A stretch of DNA of 64,000 nt from Manis javanica (GCF_040802235.1 NC_133167.1:39926001-39990000); one strand, 5' to 3'. Shown: positions 51,201-59,753, counted from the stretch's first letter. Program-made: numbers and translations. The notes: generated from the letters alone by a model not told the origin.

Positions 51201-54200
51201 GTAAGTCAGCGAGTTCATCCCAGTGAGCATCAGCCACATCAGGGAGTTGAATTCCATTGATCGAGCAACCACACCAAGGAGTAGTCATGGATGAATGGAT
51301 AAAGGATATCTAAGTAGCACCTAAACCCAGAATATCAAAGTGGATGGTTAATCTGCATTGCTGAAATAAAGCTTCTGAAATGAAAGTCTAAGATCAGAAA
51401 CGTTTAAAATCAAAGATAATTGTCAAAAATAAACAGTTATAAACTGAAATAAAGGAACAGATAATACTGGAAAGGAGGAACCAAACAAAATATCCCGAAG
51501 GAAGAAGTTTGGTTAATCTTATTTTTGATGGGGTAAAAAAGAAAAAGCAGTTAGCTGAAATTATCCTAGTGAGTAATCCCGGAATGTACAGACTTCTAAA
51601 AGGACCCTTGTCCAGATGTAAGGAAAGGCCAAAGTACTGAAAAGATAAAAGTTCACGTATGAGAACGACTCAAGACACATCAGGAAAGCAAAATAGTAAA
51701 TACAAGTGATTACTCAAAAAGTCACTAATGAAGATACCCTTCACTATGCCCAGGATGTGTAGTTTAATGGAAAAGGACAAGTAAAGATTGTGTCTTTTTT
51801 ACCAAAAAGTAGATTAAAATAATCTAGCACTGCCTGATCTGAAAAATGGAAGGATAAAAGAGCCCTTTTAAAGTGGTTTTAACATAATGTATTTGCCATA
51901 TCGAAAAAAGGATGACATTACAAAAAACCTAAAATCCCTAAAATGAAACATAAAAAAACAAACAAATAAAAAGAAAAAAGATTCCTGTAAAAGTTCAATA
52001 AACATTAATGATATTTCACTGAATGTGAATATCATTTTCTGGTGATGACCCCTATTCAATGCAAACTGGCAAATCACTGTTGGCACAATCCCCTCCAAAC
52101 TTCTGACTATATTTTCCAAATAATACAGTATGACTATGTCATTAGACCTATGTCAATAGAGTATGAAATTGCTATTGTCAGTAATCCCCACTGAACACAC
52201 CCTGTCTTATGATTTCCATGCACATCAATATTGCCTCTTCACGTTCTCCTCGAGCAAAGCGAATGTTGGCTTCACCCATGAGACCTCTCAGAGCTCTGGG
52301 AAGTTTACTCCGAGGCCTCTTCTCCTGTACAGAAGAAAAATGACATTTAGATTAAAATATAGTCATGTCTTAGATTTCAATTCCAATCAAGTTAATAAAT
52401 ACCTAATACAGAATGGAAGTGAAATTTTCCTTTAAAACTTTTCAGAGTTCCAAATTGAGAACTAAGGACTAAATGGCTGCAGTTCTAACTGACTTATTAA
52501 CGTTAAAGTCTGTATTTGAGGAAAAAGTCTAAAACTCAATCTCAGGAAAGAATGAAAATCATTCTATAATACTCTTCAAAAAGAAACACCTTAGAAAATT
52601 AAAACAAAAAGCAAACAAAAAAATCTTCCTGCAGTAGAAAGTTCAAAGCATAGCAAAATGTAAAAAAATGTAAAAACTAAAGTGGTCAGGGATTACTAAA
52701 CTATTAATTAGAAAAATAAATGTAGACCTGGATGCTGCAAAATGGATTTATATGCCAGAAGATTTATGATCTACTGAAGATCACGCTCCTTTCAAATTCA
52801 TCTATTCATGAGTATGGTTAAAAAATATTGTTATAATATGGGCCTTTTAATAGCAAAACTATAGTACATTTTGATATATCCAATAACTACATTCTCACAT
52901 TCTTTAAAAATCTGTAAAATGAAACATAAGAAATCAGTAACAGTAGTTGTCTCAGTATTTCCTTTCTTACAGTTTGAATTCTTTCCAAATATATGTATAA
53001 TTTAAAGATTTCTTTCTCAATTACTCCACCACATTTTTACATTCTGTTTATAAATACCAAAATAAGTAACAACTTACTTTCATCATTTTCTTGGTTTCAC
53101 GGTTAAGAACCATCTCCAATACAAACACATCACCTGCACTGGGCTGCTCAGGGGCTTCTTCTTCCTCCTCCTCTTCTTCCTCGTCCTCCTCATCATCTTC
53201 ATTCTCTCCAAGCATGGAAGCAAACACTTTGTGAACTGACTTACTGACTCCATCCGATGTTTCTCCTGAAGAAAGACACATTAAGGTCGCAAATAAAAGC
53301 TTTAGAAAACCCAGTAATCAAAAGAAAAAAAAACAGCATATTTGGAACATGAATTTCTACCCTAGCAATAACAAACTTGAAAGTAAAACACAGACAAATG
53401 AACACTCCCAAAGACAACCCAAAGAAGACTATTACAAAGCCATGTATTTCATGACTCATCCTCTGCACGTCATCCAGATATATAGGCAACATTAAGTGAG
53501 AAGTCAGAAGCACACGTAGTAAATTAAAAGCAGGGATGAAAAAAATTAAAGAAATGTAAGACATTGTGAATAAAGTGAAGGTTCCTGTGGCCAGGATTCT
53601 CACCTGGCCCTGGTTGTCTAGCTCACTACACATGTGTGGGCAATACATTGTTATTGGCTCCACACGGTGGCACTGCTGCAAGCGTGCAAGAGAGCAGAGC
53701 GAGACTGCAGTGCAGGCAGCTCCAAGGACAGAGACAGAGACGACTGTAGGGCAGGAAGGCCCAGGGACAGAGACTGAGCTTGCTGCATGCAGACTCTCTC
53801 TGAATGGACAGGATTCTAGTGATTGACCTGCCACCGTAGAAATAAAGTTAGGTATAACCCTTTCACCCCAAGAACATTCTACTGTTATTTCTCGGGTCAC
53901 ACTGAATCCATAGTGAACTTGTCCGGGTCTGAAACCCATTGGCAAGACACACATAGACCTAAGAATTAAGTGTGTGGTACAGAACCAGGTGGTATAAGCA
54001 CAGTGGTTAAAGTGAGGCCTCTAGAGCCAACCTGTCTGGTTTCAAATTTCATATCCACCTATCATTAGCTAAGTCATCTTGGGAAAATTGGGTAAAGCTC
54101 TCTGTACGTCAGTTTCTTCATTTGAAAAAAGAGGTTAATAATAATGTCTGCCTTATAGGGCTACTCTGAGGATGAGCTGTTTTTACATACACGCACTTAG

Positions 54201-57200
54201 AATAATGCTCAGCATATAGTAAGAAACTACTAATTGTTATTACTAATATTAAAATACTATTATTTCAGGACAAAATAACATGACCTATTTCATTTGTATC
54301 TGAGGATATCACTATGTAGAATGATTTTTTTGACTTCATAATCATGATGTTAGATAATCAAGAAGAGGTTAAATTTAGAAGCTAATTTTCTGTTAAAGCA
54401 GAAACATGTAACATTTTAGAAAAGTTCCAACAAAATATAAAACATATATTAATTATTAAAAATTAAAATACATACATATACACACACACAGACATATTTG
54501 TGTTCAAAAATCCTTAAGCTTATTCACTTATGTGAAATGCCTCAAGCACCCCAAAGATACTGGATAAATGAGATAGTCAATATGTTTAAGGAAGAAAACA
54601 TTTTTAAAAAAAACCTCCACATGCTCTAAGCAACAAATTATTATTATTATTATGAAGTCATAACAATCATCTTCAAGAATTCTGAGCATCCATAATCAAA
54701 TAAATGTGAAACGTATAAAATAAAATCCTACCAATGAATAAAATTACAGTAACAGAAAAAAAGAGAAAAGTCACATGGTCGTCTTGTTAGACACAGAAGC
54801 ATTTGATGAAATGTAACACCCATTCCTAATAAAAACTATGTCAACTAGAAATGGAGGGGAATATCTTTGATTTAATAAAGAGTATCTTCAAAAAGTTTTC
54901 CACAGTTAATGGTAAATTATTCAAAGTTAATGGGAATGAGACAAGGGGGCCTACTATCACCACTACTTTCAACACTTTACTAGAGGCCTTAGCTGATGTA
55001 ATAAGAGAAATAAAAGGTATAAAGGTGGAAAGGAAGAAATAAAATTCATTATCCACAGATGACATGATTAAGTATGTAGATGATCCAAAATAATCTACAA
55101 ACTGCCAGAATACATGAATTTTGCTAGGTTCCTGGATACAAGGTCTAAATAAAAAAAACTGTAGTTTTCATATCATCAATAATGAAAGGAAAATGAAAAG
55201 AGGGCCCTATTTGCACGGTATGTAGGAAAAGTGCAAGAATTTCACAGTGATAGTCAGCAATGTATAAGAGGAAAAAGACAACAAGTACAATAGCCATATA
55301 TTCCAATTAGCAGACTTGGCCAAAGCCTATTCAAAACTGACCCCTTTTTCTGCTCTGAAATATGCTCATGCTAACCAAGGGTCTTGGTAGAATTCTGGGA
55401 CAATTTCTTTCTAGGAAATTGGGAGCTTTATGTCTTTAAAGGACTGACAGGATTACTTGAGCTGAGGTCATCCAGCCCTTGTGTGCCTGACAACTTATGA
55501 TGAGCTAGAATTGGATTCCATCAACCCCTTTTTATAGGAAGGGCCTGGTGGCCACCTCTCAGGGACAAATTTAGGCAAAACGACTGGCAGGTATCCAAGG
55601 GTATCTGCTACCACAGTTGCACCTCAAAGACCTGATGATGTAATAGCTACTCCTGAATAGATAAGGAAGGACCCATAGGTTGTTAACAACTTCACCCTCC
55701 TTTTCCACATCACCTGCCTGGCAATATCTAGAAAATTTCAACACCCATTTTTTCTCTCTTCTTTTGCCCTTTCTTACTCACTTGGTCCAAGGAGGGCAGA
55801 AATAAAACTTGTTTTCTGTTCCCAATTCGTGTGTGTTTCTCCGTATAGAAGTTTACGTGTTTAGGGGGAAAAGAACCAGTTTTTACTTCTACCCCTTAGA
55901 ACTAGGAACTTTAGTTTTTCAATCAGACCCTATAAACAAAGCTACACTCTAACTGATAGTTCAGCATCACAGGTAACTTGACATGGGTAAATGGACACCA
56001 TAAAGTATTATCATACTCTGATCATTAGAGTTTTATTTATCACTAGAAATTAATAAATATGCATGATATTTCATCATTTAGGCTCTGATGAGTTTAATTA
56101 GTCTGGTGCACTAACCAAATTTAATTTTCTGGACATACAGAATGAGGACTGAATCCTAGAATGCAGTAGCATACCATGCTGTGTGGGAGGTCCCATCTGG
56201 GCAGCCAACGGGCCTTGTATTCTGAGATTTCTATCTTACCTTCTATAACTAAAGCAGTGGTTTGGAAGCCACTCTGCAGAGAACTATAATCCATTACATG
56301 TTTTGGGAGTATAATCTGGAAGTAATTAGTAACCGATGGGGCCGATTAAAAAAAATAATGACTCTAAAAAAGCTCCCAAATACTCATGTCAATTTGAAAT
56401 ACATTTCCACAAATATAAGCCATAAAACTAATCATTACCATATTCAATAATTCAACAAATATTTACTGAGCACCTACTACAGCACCAATGCATTATGCTC
56501 CTACTAAACCAGGTTATCAACAACAGAGTATCGTTGCAATGAAAAATATTTTTACTAAATTATTAGGTATTTCACACACGGCAGCAAATGATCTTAACAT
56601 ACCTTCACTGACATCTTTGTCCTGGGATTTCGTAGAATCTTTTCGCGATGAGGATGGAAATTCAGAGTCATATGGACTTTCATCAGCTGATAACTTTCCT
56701 TTTTCCTGAAGACTCTGTGATTGAAAATTAATTAATGATTTCAAAAACTAATGCAGATTTAGCTCTCCCCAGTTAAGAATAGAGCGTTTGCCTTTTTCTA
56801 TTTCTATAAAACTTGAGCTCTGAACACAGAGTATGTGGAATCTAAATTTGAATATTGTCAAATCATTGCAGAGTATTTAGGTCTCATTCCTCACGATTAT
56901 CTGAATCAGTTATTGGTAAAAAATAATAAAACTCTTAATGATTTCATTTACCTAAATGTTGTCTCCTAGCTTTTTAAAAGGCAAGAGTGGGGGCACCATT
57001 AGTCTCATGAATTAGGAAAGAATCCACCAGCTAATTTTCAAGGGTGCAATTACTTCTATCTTCCCTCGCATTTTAAATTTGTGAGAACACATGCAAAGCT
57101 CAGATAGTTCAAAGTAAGTATGAAAAAAACACGTGAGTGAAGATTTGTTCTCAGGAAAATTAAGTTTTCTGCCCAAAATTCCATCACACCACTGGGAGAC

Positions 57201-57746
57201 TCCTCAAAAACGGGGGCTGAAATCCTTCAGTTTAGAAATTGAGGACACTGAGGTCTTAAGTGAAGAGAGGGGAAGTGTCCACCCAAAGTCACAAAAAGAC
57301 TTGGTTGCAAACTAGGGCTCGAACCACAAACTCTCCAAACTCCACTCCCCACTCCCCTATTTAACGTGCCAGCGTTAGGCTACCCTCAAGTAAAAATTTA
57401 CTATTTCGGACAAAGAAAAAGGGAGGTTACTACTGAGACAGTTTTTTAGTGGGGGAAACGTTTTTAAAAGGAGCTGAGCACAGGCATGAGGTGAGAACCG
57501 AGGTTTCGCGGTAAGAAGGGGGTTAGAAGCTACTGGAAGTTCCCGGCTGTCCCATCACGGAGAATGGGGTCCTCCGGGTCCCCCCATATCTAACTGTATT
57601 ACGGGCAAGACAGCGAGGTGCTTCCGGGCCTAGCATCTCCTCACTTTCTTCTCGCGCGTTTTTCTCTCTTCTCTCCGCCTTTCGAACTCCTCAAAGGAGA
57701 TCTTTCCTTCCAGGTAGTCGATGAGCTCCGGGCTGAACCCCGACAT
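28579..57746 (-). CDS. GTF3C3: GTF3C3: general transcription factor IIIC subunit 3 (TFIIIC102), 18 coding exons
   Basis: TFIIIC binds the A and B boxes of tRNA-type RNA polymerase III promoters. This subunit (yeast tau131/Tfc4 counterpart) belongs to the tauA lobe and recruits TFIIIB in the nucleus. The joined exons give about 883 residues (human about 886): an N-terminus MSGFSPELIDYLEGK, an acidic Glu/Asp tract (exon 3), then two arrays of tetratricopeptide repeats (exons 4-11 and 12-18) and a C-terminus ending YTYCSI. All introns are GT-AG. Exon lengths (1 to 18) are 102, 112, 188, 124, 192, 166, 148, 72, 104, 172, 203, 102, 136, 238, 191, 125, 153 and 123. Their sum, 2,651, is one short of a multiple of three, and the missing base maps to the start of exon 8. 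All other phases and the peptide are intact, so I regard the gene as functional, with either a reference error or a shifted splice site. Confidence 0.97.
28930..29230 (+). mobile_element. GTF3C3: Ancient L1 fragment in intron 17
   Basis: 'GGAAAGGCCCTTCTAAGTGT', then 'AGATTTGACTTCATAAAAAATGTGAAACTTC' is decayed L1 ORF2 3' sequence. Confidence 0.5.
29231..30092 (-). other. GTF3C3: Part of GTF3C3 intron 17
   Basis: AT-rich intron sequence without open frames of note. Confidence 0.6.
30093..30245 (-). CDS. GTF3C3: GTF3C3 exon 17
   Basis: Acceptor GGTAG|GGC, donor GAG|GTATGG; exactly 51 codons. It encodes GFSFLNRYLSLRGPCQESFY and a C-terminal TPR (NLGRGLHQLGLIHLAVHYYQ). Confidence 0.95.
30246..33174 (-). 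other. GTF3C3: GTF3C3 intron 16
   Basis: 2.9-kb AT-rich intron. An L2-like minus-strand relic lies near 30,290-30,370 ('TTTGACAAGTATGTATTGGA') and an L2 3' end near 32,150-32,250. No other gene seen. Confidence 0.7.
32150..32250 (+). repeat. L2 3'-end fragment
   Basis: 'TTCACAAGGGTAAGTAGTTC', then 'TATATCCCCAGGTCCTGGCACAGTGGGTACTCAATA' follows the L2 3' order. Confidence 0.65.
33175..33299 (-). CDS. GTF3C3: GTF3C3 exon 16
   Basis: Acceptor TTCAG|GACAG, donor CAG|GTAATT. It encodes QYVQAFRTHPHEPLYSLCIG and ASQKYVLRRHALIVQ. Confidence 0.96.
33300..34973 (-). other. GTF3C3: GTF3C3 intron 15
   Basis: 1.7-kb intron. It contains a MIR near its 5' side (34,740-34,945) and is otherwise AT-rich with nothing recognised. 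Confidence 0.7.
34740..34945 (-). repeat. MIR element in intron 15
   Basis: 'TATGTGCCACGCATTGTTTTAAG', 'AGATAAAGAAACTGAGCC' and 'CAGAGGCCTGGCTCTTAACCACTAGGC' give a reverse-oriented MIR. Confidence 0.75.
34974..35164 (-). CDS. GTF3C3: GTF3C3 exon 15
   Basis: Acceptor CTTAG|GATAATG, donor CTTG|GTAAGT. It encodes MVMENVNKPQLWNIFNQVTM and NHALCVLNGHNAFVSGSFKH. Confidence 0.97.
35505..35650 (-). repeat. MIR-family fragment in intron 14
   Basis: 'GCATGCCAGGCATTGTTAAAAGCC', 'AATCCCATGAGGTGG' and 'GACTGAGACACAAGAGGTTAAG' give a reverse-oriented MIR/MIR3. Confidence 0.65.
35761..35998 (-). CDS. GTF3C3: GTF3C3 exon 14
   Basis: Acceptor TTTAG|CAATAC, donor ATCAG|GTGATT (phase 2). The largest exon, 238 bases. 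It encodes KDDWWNLLLKAIYSLCDLSR and the helical EAELLVDSSLEYYSFYDDRQ through KNFRKAYNYI. Confidence 0.97.
35999..37841 (-). other. GTF3C3: GTF3C3 intron 13
   Basis: 1.8-kb intron holding an old L1 3' relic (36,560-36,860). The remainder is unassigned. Confidence 0.7.
36560..36860 (+). mobile_element. Old L1 3' fragment in intron 13
   Basis: 'CCCAGTATTCTCCTTCTGAG', 'GATTAAATAAATTATGGAAC' and 'TATCCAATGGAATATTCACG' match the L1ME/HAL1 3' order. Confidence 0.5.
37842..37977 (-). CDS. GTF3C3: GTF3C3 exon 13
   Basis: Acceptor TGCAG|GTAGCAATG, donor AAAG|GTAATT. It encodes VAMNRAQVCLISSSKSGERH, then KVSRDKISDNNDQETANCDA. Confidence 0.96.
38610..38711 (-). CDS. GTF3C3: GTF3C3 exon 12
   Basis: Acceptor TTTAG|GAACTG, donor AAG|GTGGGT. 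It encodes 34 residues, ELKLLLHRSTLLFSQGKMYG and on to MLAMLLK. It was too short to stand out as an open frame and was found by phase and family match. Confidence 0.95.
39022..39224 (-). CDS. GTF3C3: GTF3C3 exon 11
   Basis: Acceptor TTTAG|AATG, donor CAG|GTAGGC. It encodes a TPR pair (GYMERAAESYEKVVDVAPLH; LSTLQQQLGRPEKALEALEP) ending LAQDANAAQQ. Confidence 0.96.
39225..41436 (-). other. GTF3C3: GTF3C3 intron 10
   Basis: 2.2-kb AT-rich intron. No repeat family assigned with confidence, no gene. Confidence 0.65.
41437..41608 (-). CDS. GTF3C3: GTF3C3 exon 10
   Basis: Acceptor CCTAG|CCTCTC, donor GCAG|GTAATA. It encodes EQNPEDMGDLYLDVAEAFLD and SALPLLSALVCSERYNLAVV, a TPR unit of the middle array. 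Confidence 0.96.
41609..42538 (-). other. GTF3C3: GTF3C3 intron 9
   Basis: 0.9-kb intron largely filled by the L2 fragment at about 41,900-42,270. Confidence 0.7.
41900..42270 (+). repeat. L2 3' fragment in intron 9
   Basis: 'TCATTATTTAAATGTCACATTCTCAAGGAGGCCTTTCTTGACC' and 'GCAAAGTGAATGCTCAATACATT' are typical L2 3' region text. Confidence 0.75.
42539..42642 (-). CDS. GTF3C3: GTF3C3 exon 9
   Basis: Acceptor CATAG|CTAATG, donor AAT|GTAAGT. It encodes ANENVTCTIPEGIPIDITVK and LMVCLVHLNILEPLN. Confidence 0.95.
42643..45993 (-). other. GTF3C3: GTF3C3 intron 8
   Basis: 3.4-kb intron. It includes an L2-like 3' relic near 43,440-43,500, a possible DNA-transposon relic near 43,780-43,920 and an L2-like stretch around 44,840-45,000. 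A 90-codon minus-strand frame at 45,221-45,493 has no recognisable content. Confidence 0.6.
45994..46065 (-). CDS. GTF3C3: GTF3C3 exon 8, one base short of the expected length
   Basis: Acceptor TTTTAG|GTAATTAC, donor AAAG|GTTGTA; 72 bases where 73 are needed. The downstream frame reads DFSGIVLEKKTTEEGAPEES, matching the family. The first codons equivalent to human IIT are disturbed: GTAATTAC is directly followed by GAT. Confidence 0.88.
46066..46616 (-). other. GTF3C3: GTF3C3 intron 7
   Basis: Short AT-rich intron. Its two ends carry the exon 7/8 frame anomaly. No AG lies in the pyrimidine tract just upstream of the exon 8 acceptor, so a shifted acceptor is unlikely. Confidence 0.8.
46617..46764 (-). 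CDS. GTF3C3: GTF3C3 exon 7
   Basis: Acceptor TTTAG|GAGTTAC, expected donor GAG|GTAGGA. It encodes SYYEANDVTSAINIIEEAFS through ISNKQYDRALE. A second GT donor (CAC|GTAATG) lies 10 bases further on. Only that donor keeps the frame into exon 8 as the sequence stands. Confidence 0.9.
47325..47480 (+). mobile_element. MER5A-like hAT relic with A-run
   Basis: 'CAGTACTCTTCAAACTTGAATGTGCATACAGAGTAAC' and 'TCTGATCCAGTAGAGCTGGGGCAGGGCC' follow the MER5A order. An A-run of about 21 bases (47,381-47,402) interrupts it. Confidence 0.6.
48183..48203. repeat. (AC)n microsatellite
   Basis: About ten uninterrupted AC units in intron 6. Confidence 0.9.
48260..48975 (+). repeat. L2 LINE, 3' part
   Basis: 'TTGCAATAATTTCCTAACTGGTCTCCCTGCTTCTGCCC', 'CTCAGAGTAAAAGCCAAGTCC' and the 3' tip 'CAATGTAAGTTCCACAAGGG...ACAGTGTCTAGCACATCAC' give an extended L2 in plus orientation. 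Confidence 0.85.
49877..49898. repeat. (AAAC)n run
   Basis: Five AAAC units in intron 6. Confidence 0.85.
50039..50204 (-). CDS. GTF3C3: GTF3C3 exon 6
   Basis: Acceptor TTTAG|CTCTT, donor GCAAA|GTAAGT (phase 2). It encodes a TPR containing YLWERSSLYEQMGDHKMAMD and ends RFMQLARDTAK. Thr replaces the Met I recall in human. Confidence 0.95.
50707..50898 (-). CDS. GTF3C3: GTF3C3 exon 5
   Basis: Acceptor TATAG|CTCC, donor AAAG|GTAATT. It carries two canonical TPRs (AYEPFSTLAMIYEDQGDMEK; EEWVRLAEMSLEQDNIKQAI). Confidence 0.96.
50899..52200 (-). other. GTF3C3: GTF3C3 intron 4
   Basis: 1.3-kb AT-rich intron, nothing else recognised. Confidence 0.75.
52201..52324 (-). CDS. GTF3C3: GTF3C3 exon 4
   Basis: Acceptor TACAG|GAG, donor CAGG|GTGTGT. 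It encodes EKRPRSKLPRALRGLMGEAN and FARGEREEAILMCMEIIRQ, the first TPR helices. Confidence 0.95.
52325..53077 (-). other. GTF3C3: GTF3C3 intron 3
   Basis: 0.75-kb AT-rich intron, nothing else recognised. Confidence 0.75.
53078..53265 (-). CDS. GTF3C3: GTF3C3 exon 3 with acidic tract
   Basis: Acceptor TTCAG|GAGAAAC, donor AAA|GTAAGT. It encodes TSDGVSKSVHKVFASMLGEN, then a Glu/Asp run of about 18 residues from a GAA/GAG-rich repeat (about 53,155-53,205), then GDVFVLEMVLNRETKKMMK. Confidence 0.97.
53564..53943 (+). mobile_element. Probable solo LTR in intron 2
   Basis: A 380-bp GC-richer block begins TTGTGAATAAAG and ends CATTGGCA, flanked by AGACA on both sides (53559-53563 and 53944-53948). 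An AATAAA lies near its 3' end (about 53,840). Family not recognised. The 5' terminus carries an extra T before TG, so the boundary may be off by a base. Confidence 0.5.
53998..54260 (+). repeat. MIR element in intron 2
   Basis: 'GCACAGTGGTTAAAGTGAGGCC', 'TGGTTTCAAATTTC', 'CAGTTTCTTCATTTGAAAAAAGAGG' and 'AGAATAATGCTCAGCATATAGTAAG' give a near-complete MIR. Confidence 0.85.
54690..55290 (+). mobile_element. L1 ORF2 reverse-transcriptase fragment in intron 2
   Basis: 'TAGACACAGAAGCATTTGATGAAATG', 'AATGGGAATGAGACAAGGGGGCC' and 'GAGGCCTTAGCTGATGTAATAAGAGA' are decayed RT-domain sequence. A (TTA)n run lies at about 54,640-54,652. Confidence 0.7.
55330..55900 (+). mobile_element. Possible LTR in intron 2
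   Basis: GC-richer block with an AATAAAACTTGTTTTCTGTTCCC stretch near 55,801-55,823, like the R/U5 of a retroviral LTR. It abuts the L1 fragment. No termini or target duplication defined. Confidence 0.35.
56448..56492 (-). repeat. L2 3'-tip fragment
   Basis: 'ATTCAACAAATATTTACTGAGCACCTACTAC' is the reverse complement of the L2 3' end. Confidence 0.7.
56603..56714 (-). CDS. GTF3C3: GTF3C3 exon 2
   Basis: Acceptor CACAG|AGT, donor GAAG|GTATGT. It encodes SLQEKGKLSADESPYDSEF and a Ser-rich stretch to about residue 71, a low-complexity, probably disordered N-terminal segment. Confidence 0.95.
56715..57644 (-). other. GTF3C3: GTF3C3 intron 1
   Basis: 0.9-kb intron with a MIR-like relic at 57,236-57,345 and a CpG-rich 5' end. 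Confidence 0.75.
57236..57345 (-). repeat. MIR fragment in intron 1
   Basis: 'AAATTGAGGACACTGAGGTC...AAAGTCACAAAAAGAC...GCAAACTAGGGCTCGAACC' is the reverse MIR order. Confidence 0.55.
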
Positions 57747-58010
57747 GTCTGCGGAGTCCTGACAAGTACCCCCAGCAACGGTCAGCGCAGGAGATGCACG
57801 AAGTGCGGCGCCTCCCAGTCGCTTTCCGGTGCTGGGGCGCCGAGAGCAGGGATCCGGTGTTCTCACGGGAAACCGGCCCGTACTGCGCGCCCAGCTGCAG
57901 CGCCAGGGTTCCGCCGGAGCGTCTGGCCCTGCCTCCTTCCAAGGGGCTCGCCGCTGTGGGGCGGGGCGCTTCCGTGGGCCTGGTGAGAGCCTACTGCCCA
58001 GGCTCAGACC
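57520..58010 (-). promoter_or_regulatory. GTF3C3: GTF3C3 CpG-rich promoter and 5' UTR
   Basis: CpG-dense sequence around the start codon and exon 1. A GC box (GGGGCGGGGC) occurs near 57,957-57,967, 210 bases upstream of the ATG. No TATA box seen, as usual for a housekeeping gene. The transcription start cannot be fixed by eye. Confidence 0.75.
57645..57746 (-). CDS. GTF3C3: GTF3C3 exon 1 (coding part)
   Basis: ATG at 57744-57746, residues 1-34 (MSGFSPELIDYLEGK...REKK), donor AAA|GTGAGG, phase 0. The start is chosen because it matches the known family N-terminus. The frame stays open upstream to about 57866, but the upstream start there is GTG, not ATG. Confidence 0.96.
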
Positions 58011-59250
58011 GCCTGTTTAAAACTATTAGGGAGTTGGGGGAAAAAATGTGATTTCAAGAAATTGTCCTTACCTCAATTATTTCCCTCAATTCTCCAATCC
58101 ATTTCTTTTTCTGAATGTTTATTCTTTAAGTTGATTTGATTTTTTGTTTTAGAGATTATATTCTGAATTTGACCATTTGCACTGCCATGTAAATGTTCTA
58201 CTTTCCAGTTCTCCCCTGCCACAAAATGCTAAAGCCCTCCCCTAATTTATTCTCCAACTCTAATCTCTTCCAATCAATGGCCTCATCAGTTTTCCTGTTA
58301 CCCACCAAATCCTCAAACTCTCCCTGACTTCAGGCTCCTTCTCAGTCTGTAAAAAAGGTTCTCTGGACTTTATGTTCCACCTCTAACTCCCACCCAAGTG
58401 TTTCTTCTTTTCTTAACTATCTTTTAGAAAGAATCAAATGCTTGATATGATTACCATACATTGTTGCCCATTTACTGTAGAGCATGTACTATATCATATG
58501 CAGATTATGTACATATCTCAAAATAATCCTTAAAAATGGATGATATTATTCCTAATGCCAAAGTCCTGTATCTAATAAGTGGCAGAGGCAGGTTTGGAAT
58601 GCTGGCCTATCTGACTCCAAATCCCATGCTTGAAATTAATATAATATACTGCCTCCCCTCCTGGAACTATTTCACCTCCTCCACACTACTGTGGGTTTTT
58701 TTTACCTATTTATCTTTGTGAACTCTCCTCAGTAGCCTACTAATCTGTGCCCAATACAAATTTATGTATTAAATTGGATGGAATTCAAAGCGCCTTGGGA
58801 ATGGGCAAGGGAATTGAGGCATGGGGAATGCAGCTCAATATGACGCTAAAGTTAGAGATAAGTTACAGGGAGCCTATCACCCCGGCCTTTGTTGCCTCTT
58901 TACCACAATCTAGCTGAGGATAAAGAACAGTAGGATGGCAGAATGAGGAGCCAGGACCTGCATGAGCAAGATTTCCAGGTGAGAGAAAAATATCTCACAA
59001 CAGGAAGTCATCCCCTTTCTCATAATGAAGGATCCTCTGGGCACTACTTGGGTATAAAATAAGGCTATCTAGCAGTCTAGGTTGGATTCAGGTACTCTAC
59101 AGAAGTCACAGGGAAATTCTCTCCTCAATTTTTCCAGTCAATTAGGAAACTGCATCTAAGAGGAAGGTAAGAGTCTCTAGTCCTAACTCTCCTAGGAGAA
59201 AAGAAGGGAATCAAAGGGAGGAAAGATAGTCACCTGGTAAGGAGAATGCT
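58011..59250. other. Upstream intergenic, no gene recognised
   Basis: AT-rich DNA with a MIR near 58,460-58,655. Open frames are short. Confidence 0.55.
58460..58655 (-). repeat. MIR element
   Basis: 'CAGATTATGTACATATCTCA', 'GATGATATTATTCCTAATGCC', 'CTAATAAGTGGCAGAGGCAGG' and 'CTGACTCCAAATCCCATGC' give a reverse-oriented MIR. Confidence 0.7.
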
Positions 59251-59539
59251 CCCCTAAGGTCCAGATGGCTTAGGCTAGCTTATTTTATGATGGGCTGTCT
59301 GGAATACGGGAATAACAGTTGTGAAGGTATAGATTCATGTTGTGGAAATAGGGAGCAAGAGGCAGAAGGACAGTTTTTCCACCGTTAAAAAGAGACAACA
59401 GGCTCAAAATAGAGTCATGTATGCTAAATTCACATCACCAAAGTGCAACTTAATAGCTAACTTTATTACAGTTTCACCCTCTCTCAACAGTGGAATATTA
59501 AACCAGTCAATGAGGAATTGCCTTCTCAGCACTAGTGAG

Positions 59540-59753
59540 GTAATGTGACTGAGAAAACCCTACTGTCCCTTAAAGGAAGGTGATTCTTTGCTATTAACTT
59601 CCTTGTCCTGCCCTCTTCTGTCTATAAGTCTTTCATTCTGTACAGTTCTTCAGAGCTCCTTTCTGCTGAATGGGATGCTGCCCAGTTCATGAACTGTTGA
59701 ATAAAGCCAATAAGGTCTTTGAAATTTATGCAGTTGAATTTTGTTTTTTAACA
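59540..59753 (+). mobile_element. 3' part of an old LTR
   Basis: 'CTATAAGTCTTTCATTCTGTACAG', 'GAATGGGATGCTGCCCAGTTCATGAACTGTTG', AATAAA at 59700-59705 and a CA end at 59753 have the order of a mammalian LTR R/U5 region. The 5' end was not located. Confidence 0.6.

Noticed and set aside
53241-53954. 237-codon minus-strand open frame
   Set aside because: It runs through a probable solo LTR and intron 2 and ends inside exon 3 in a different frame from GTF3C3. No domain or splice support.
57747-57866. In-frame upstream extension of GTF3C3 (about 40 codons)
   Set aside because: The upstream 'start' is GTG, not ATG. The family N-terminus is MSGFSPEL at 57746, and the open frame simply reflects GC-rich 5' UTR.
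57618-57986. 122-codon plus-strand frame at the GTF3C3 promoter
   Set aside because: Overlaps exon 1 antisense in a CpG-rich region. No second promoter or splice evidence.
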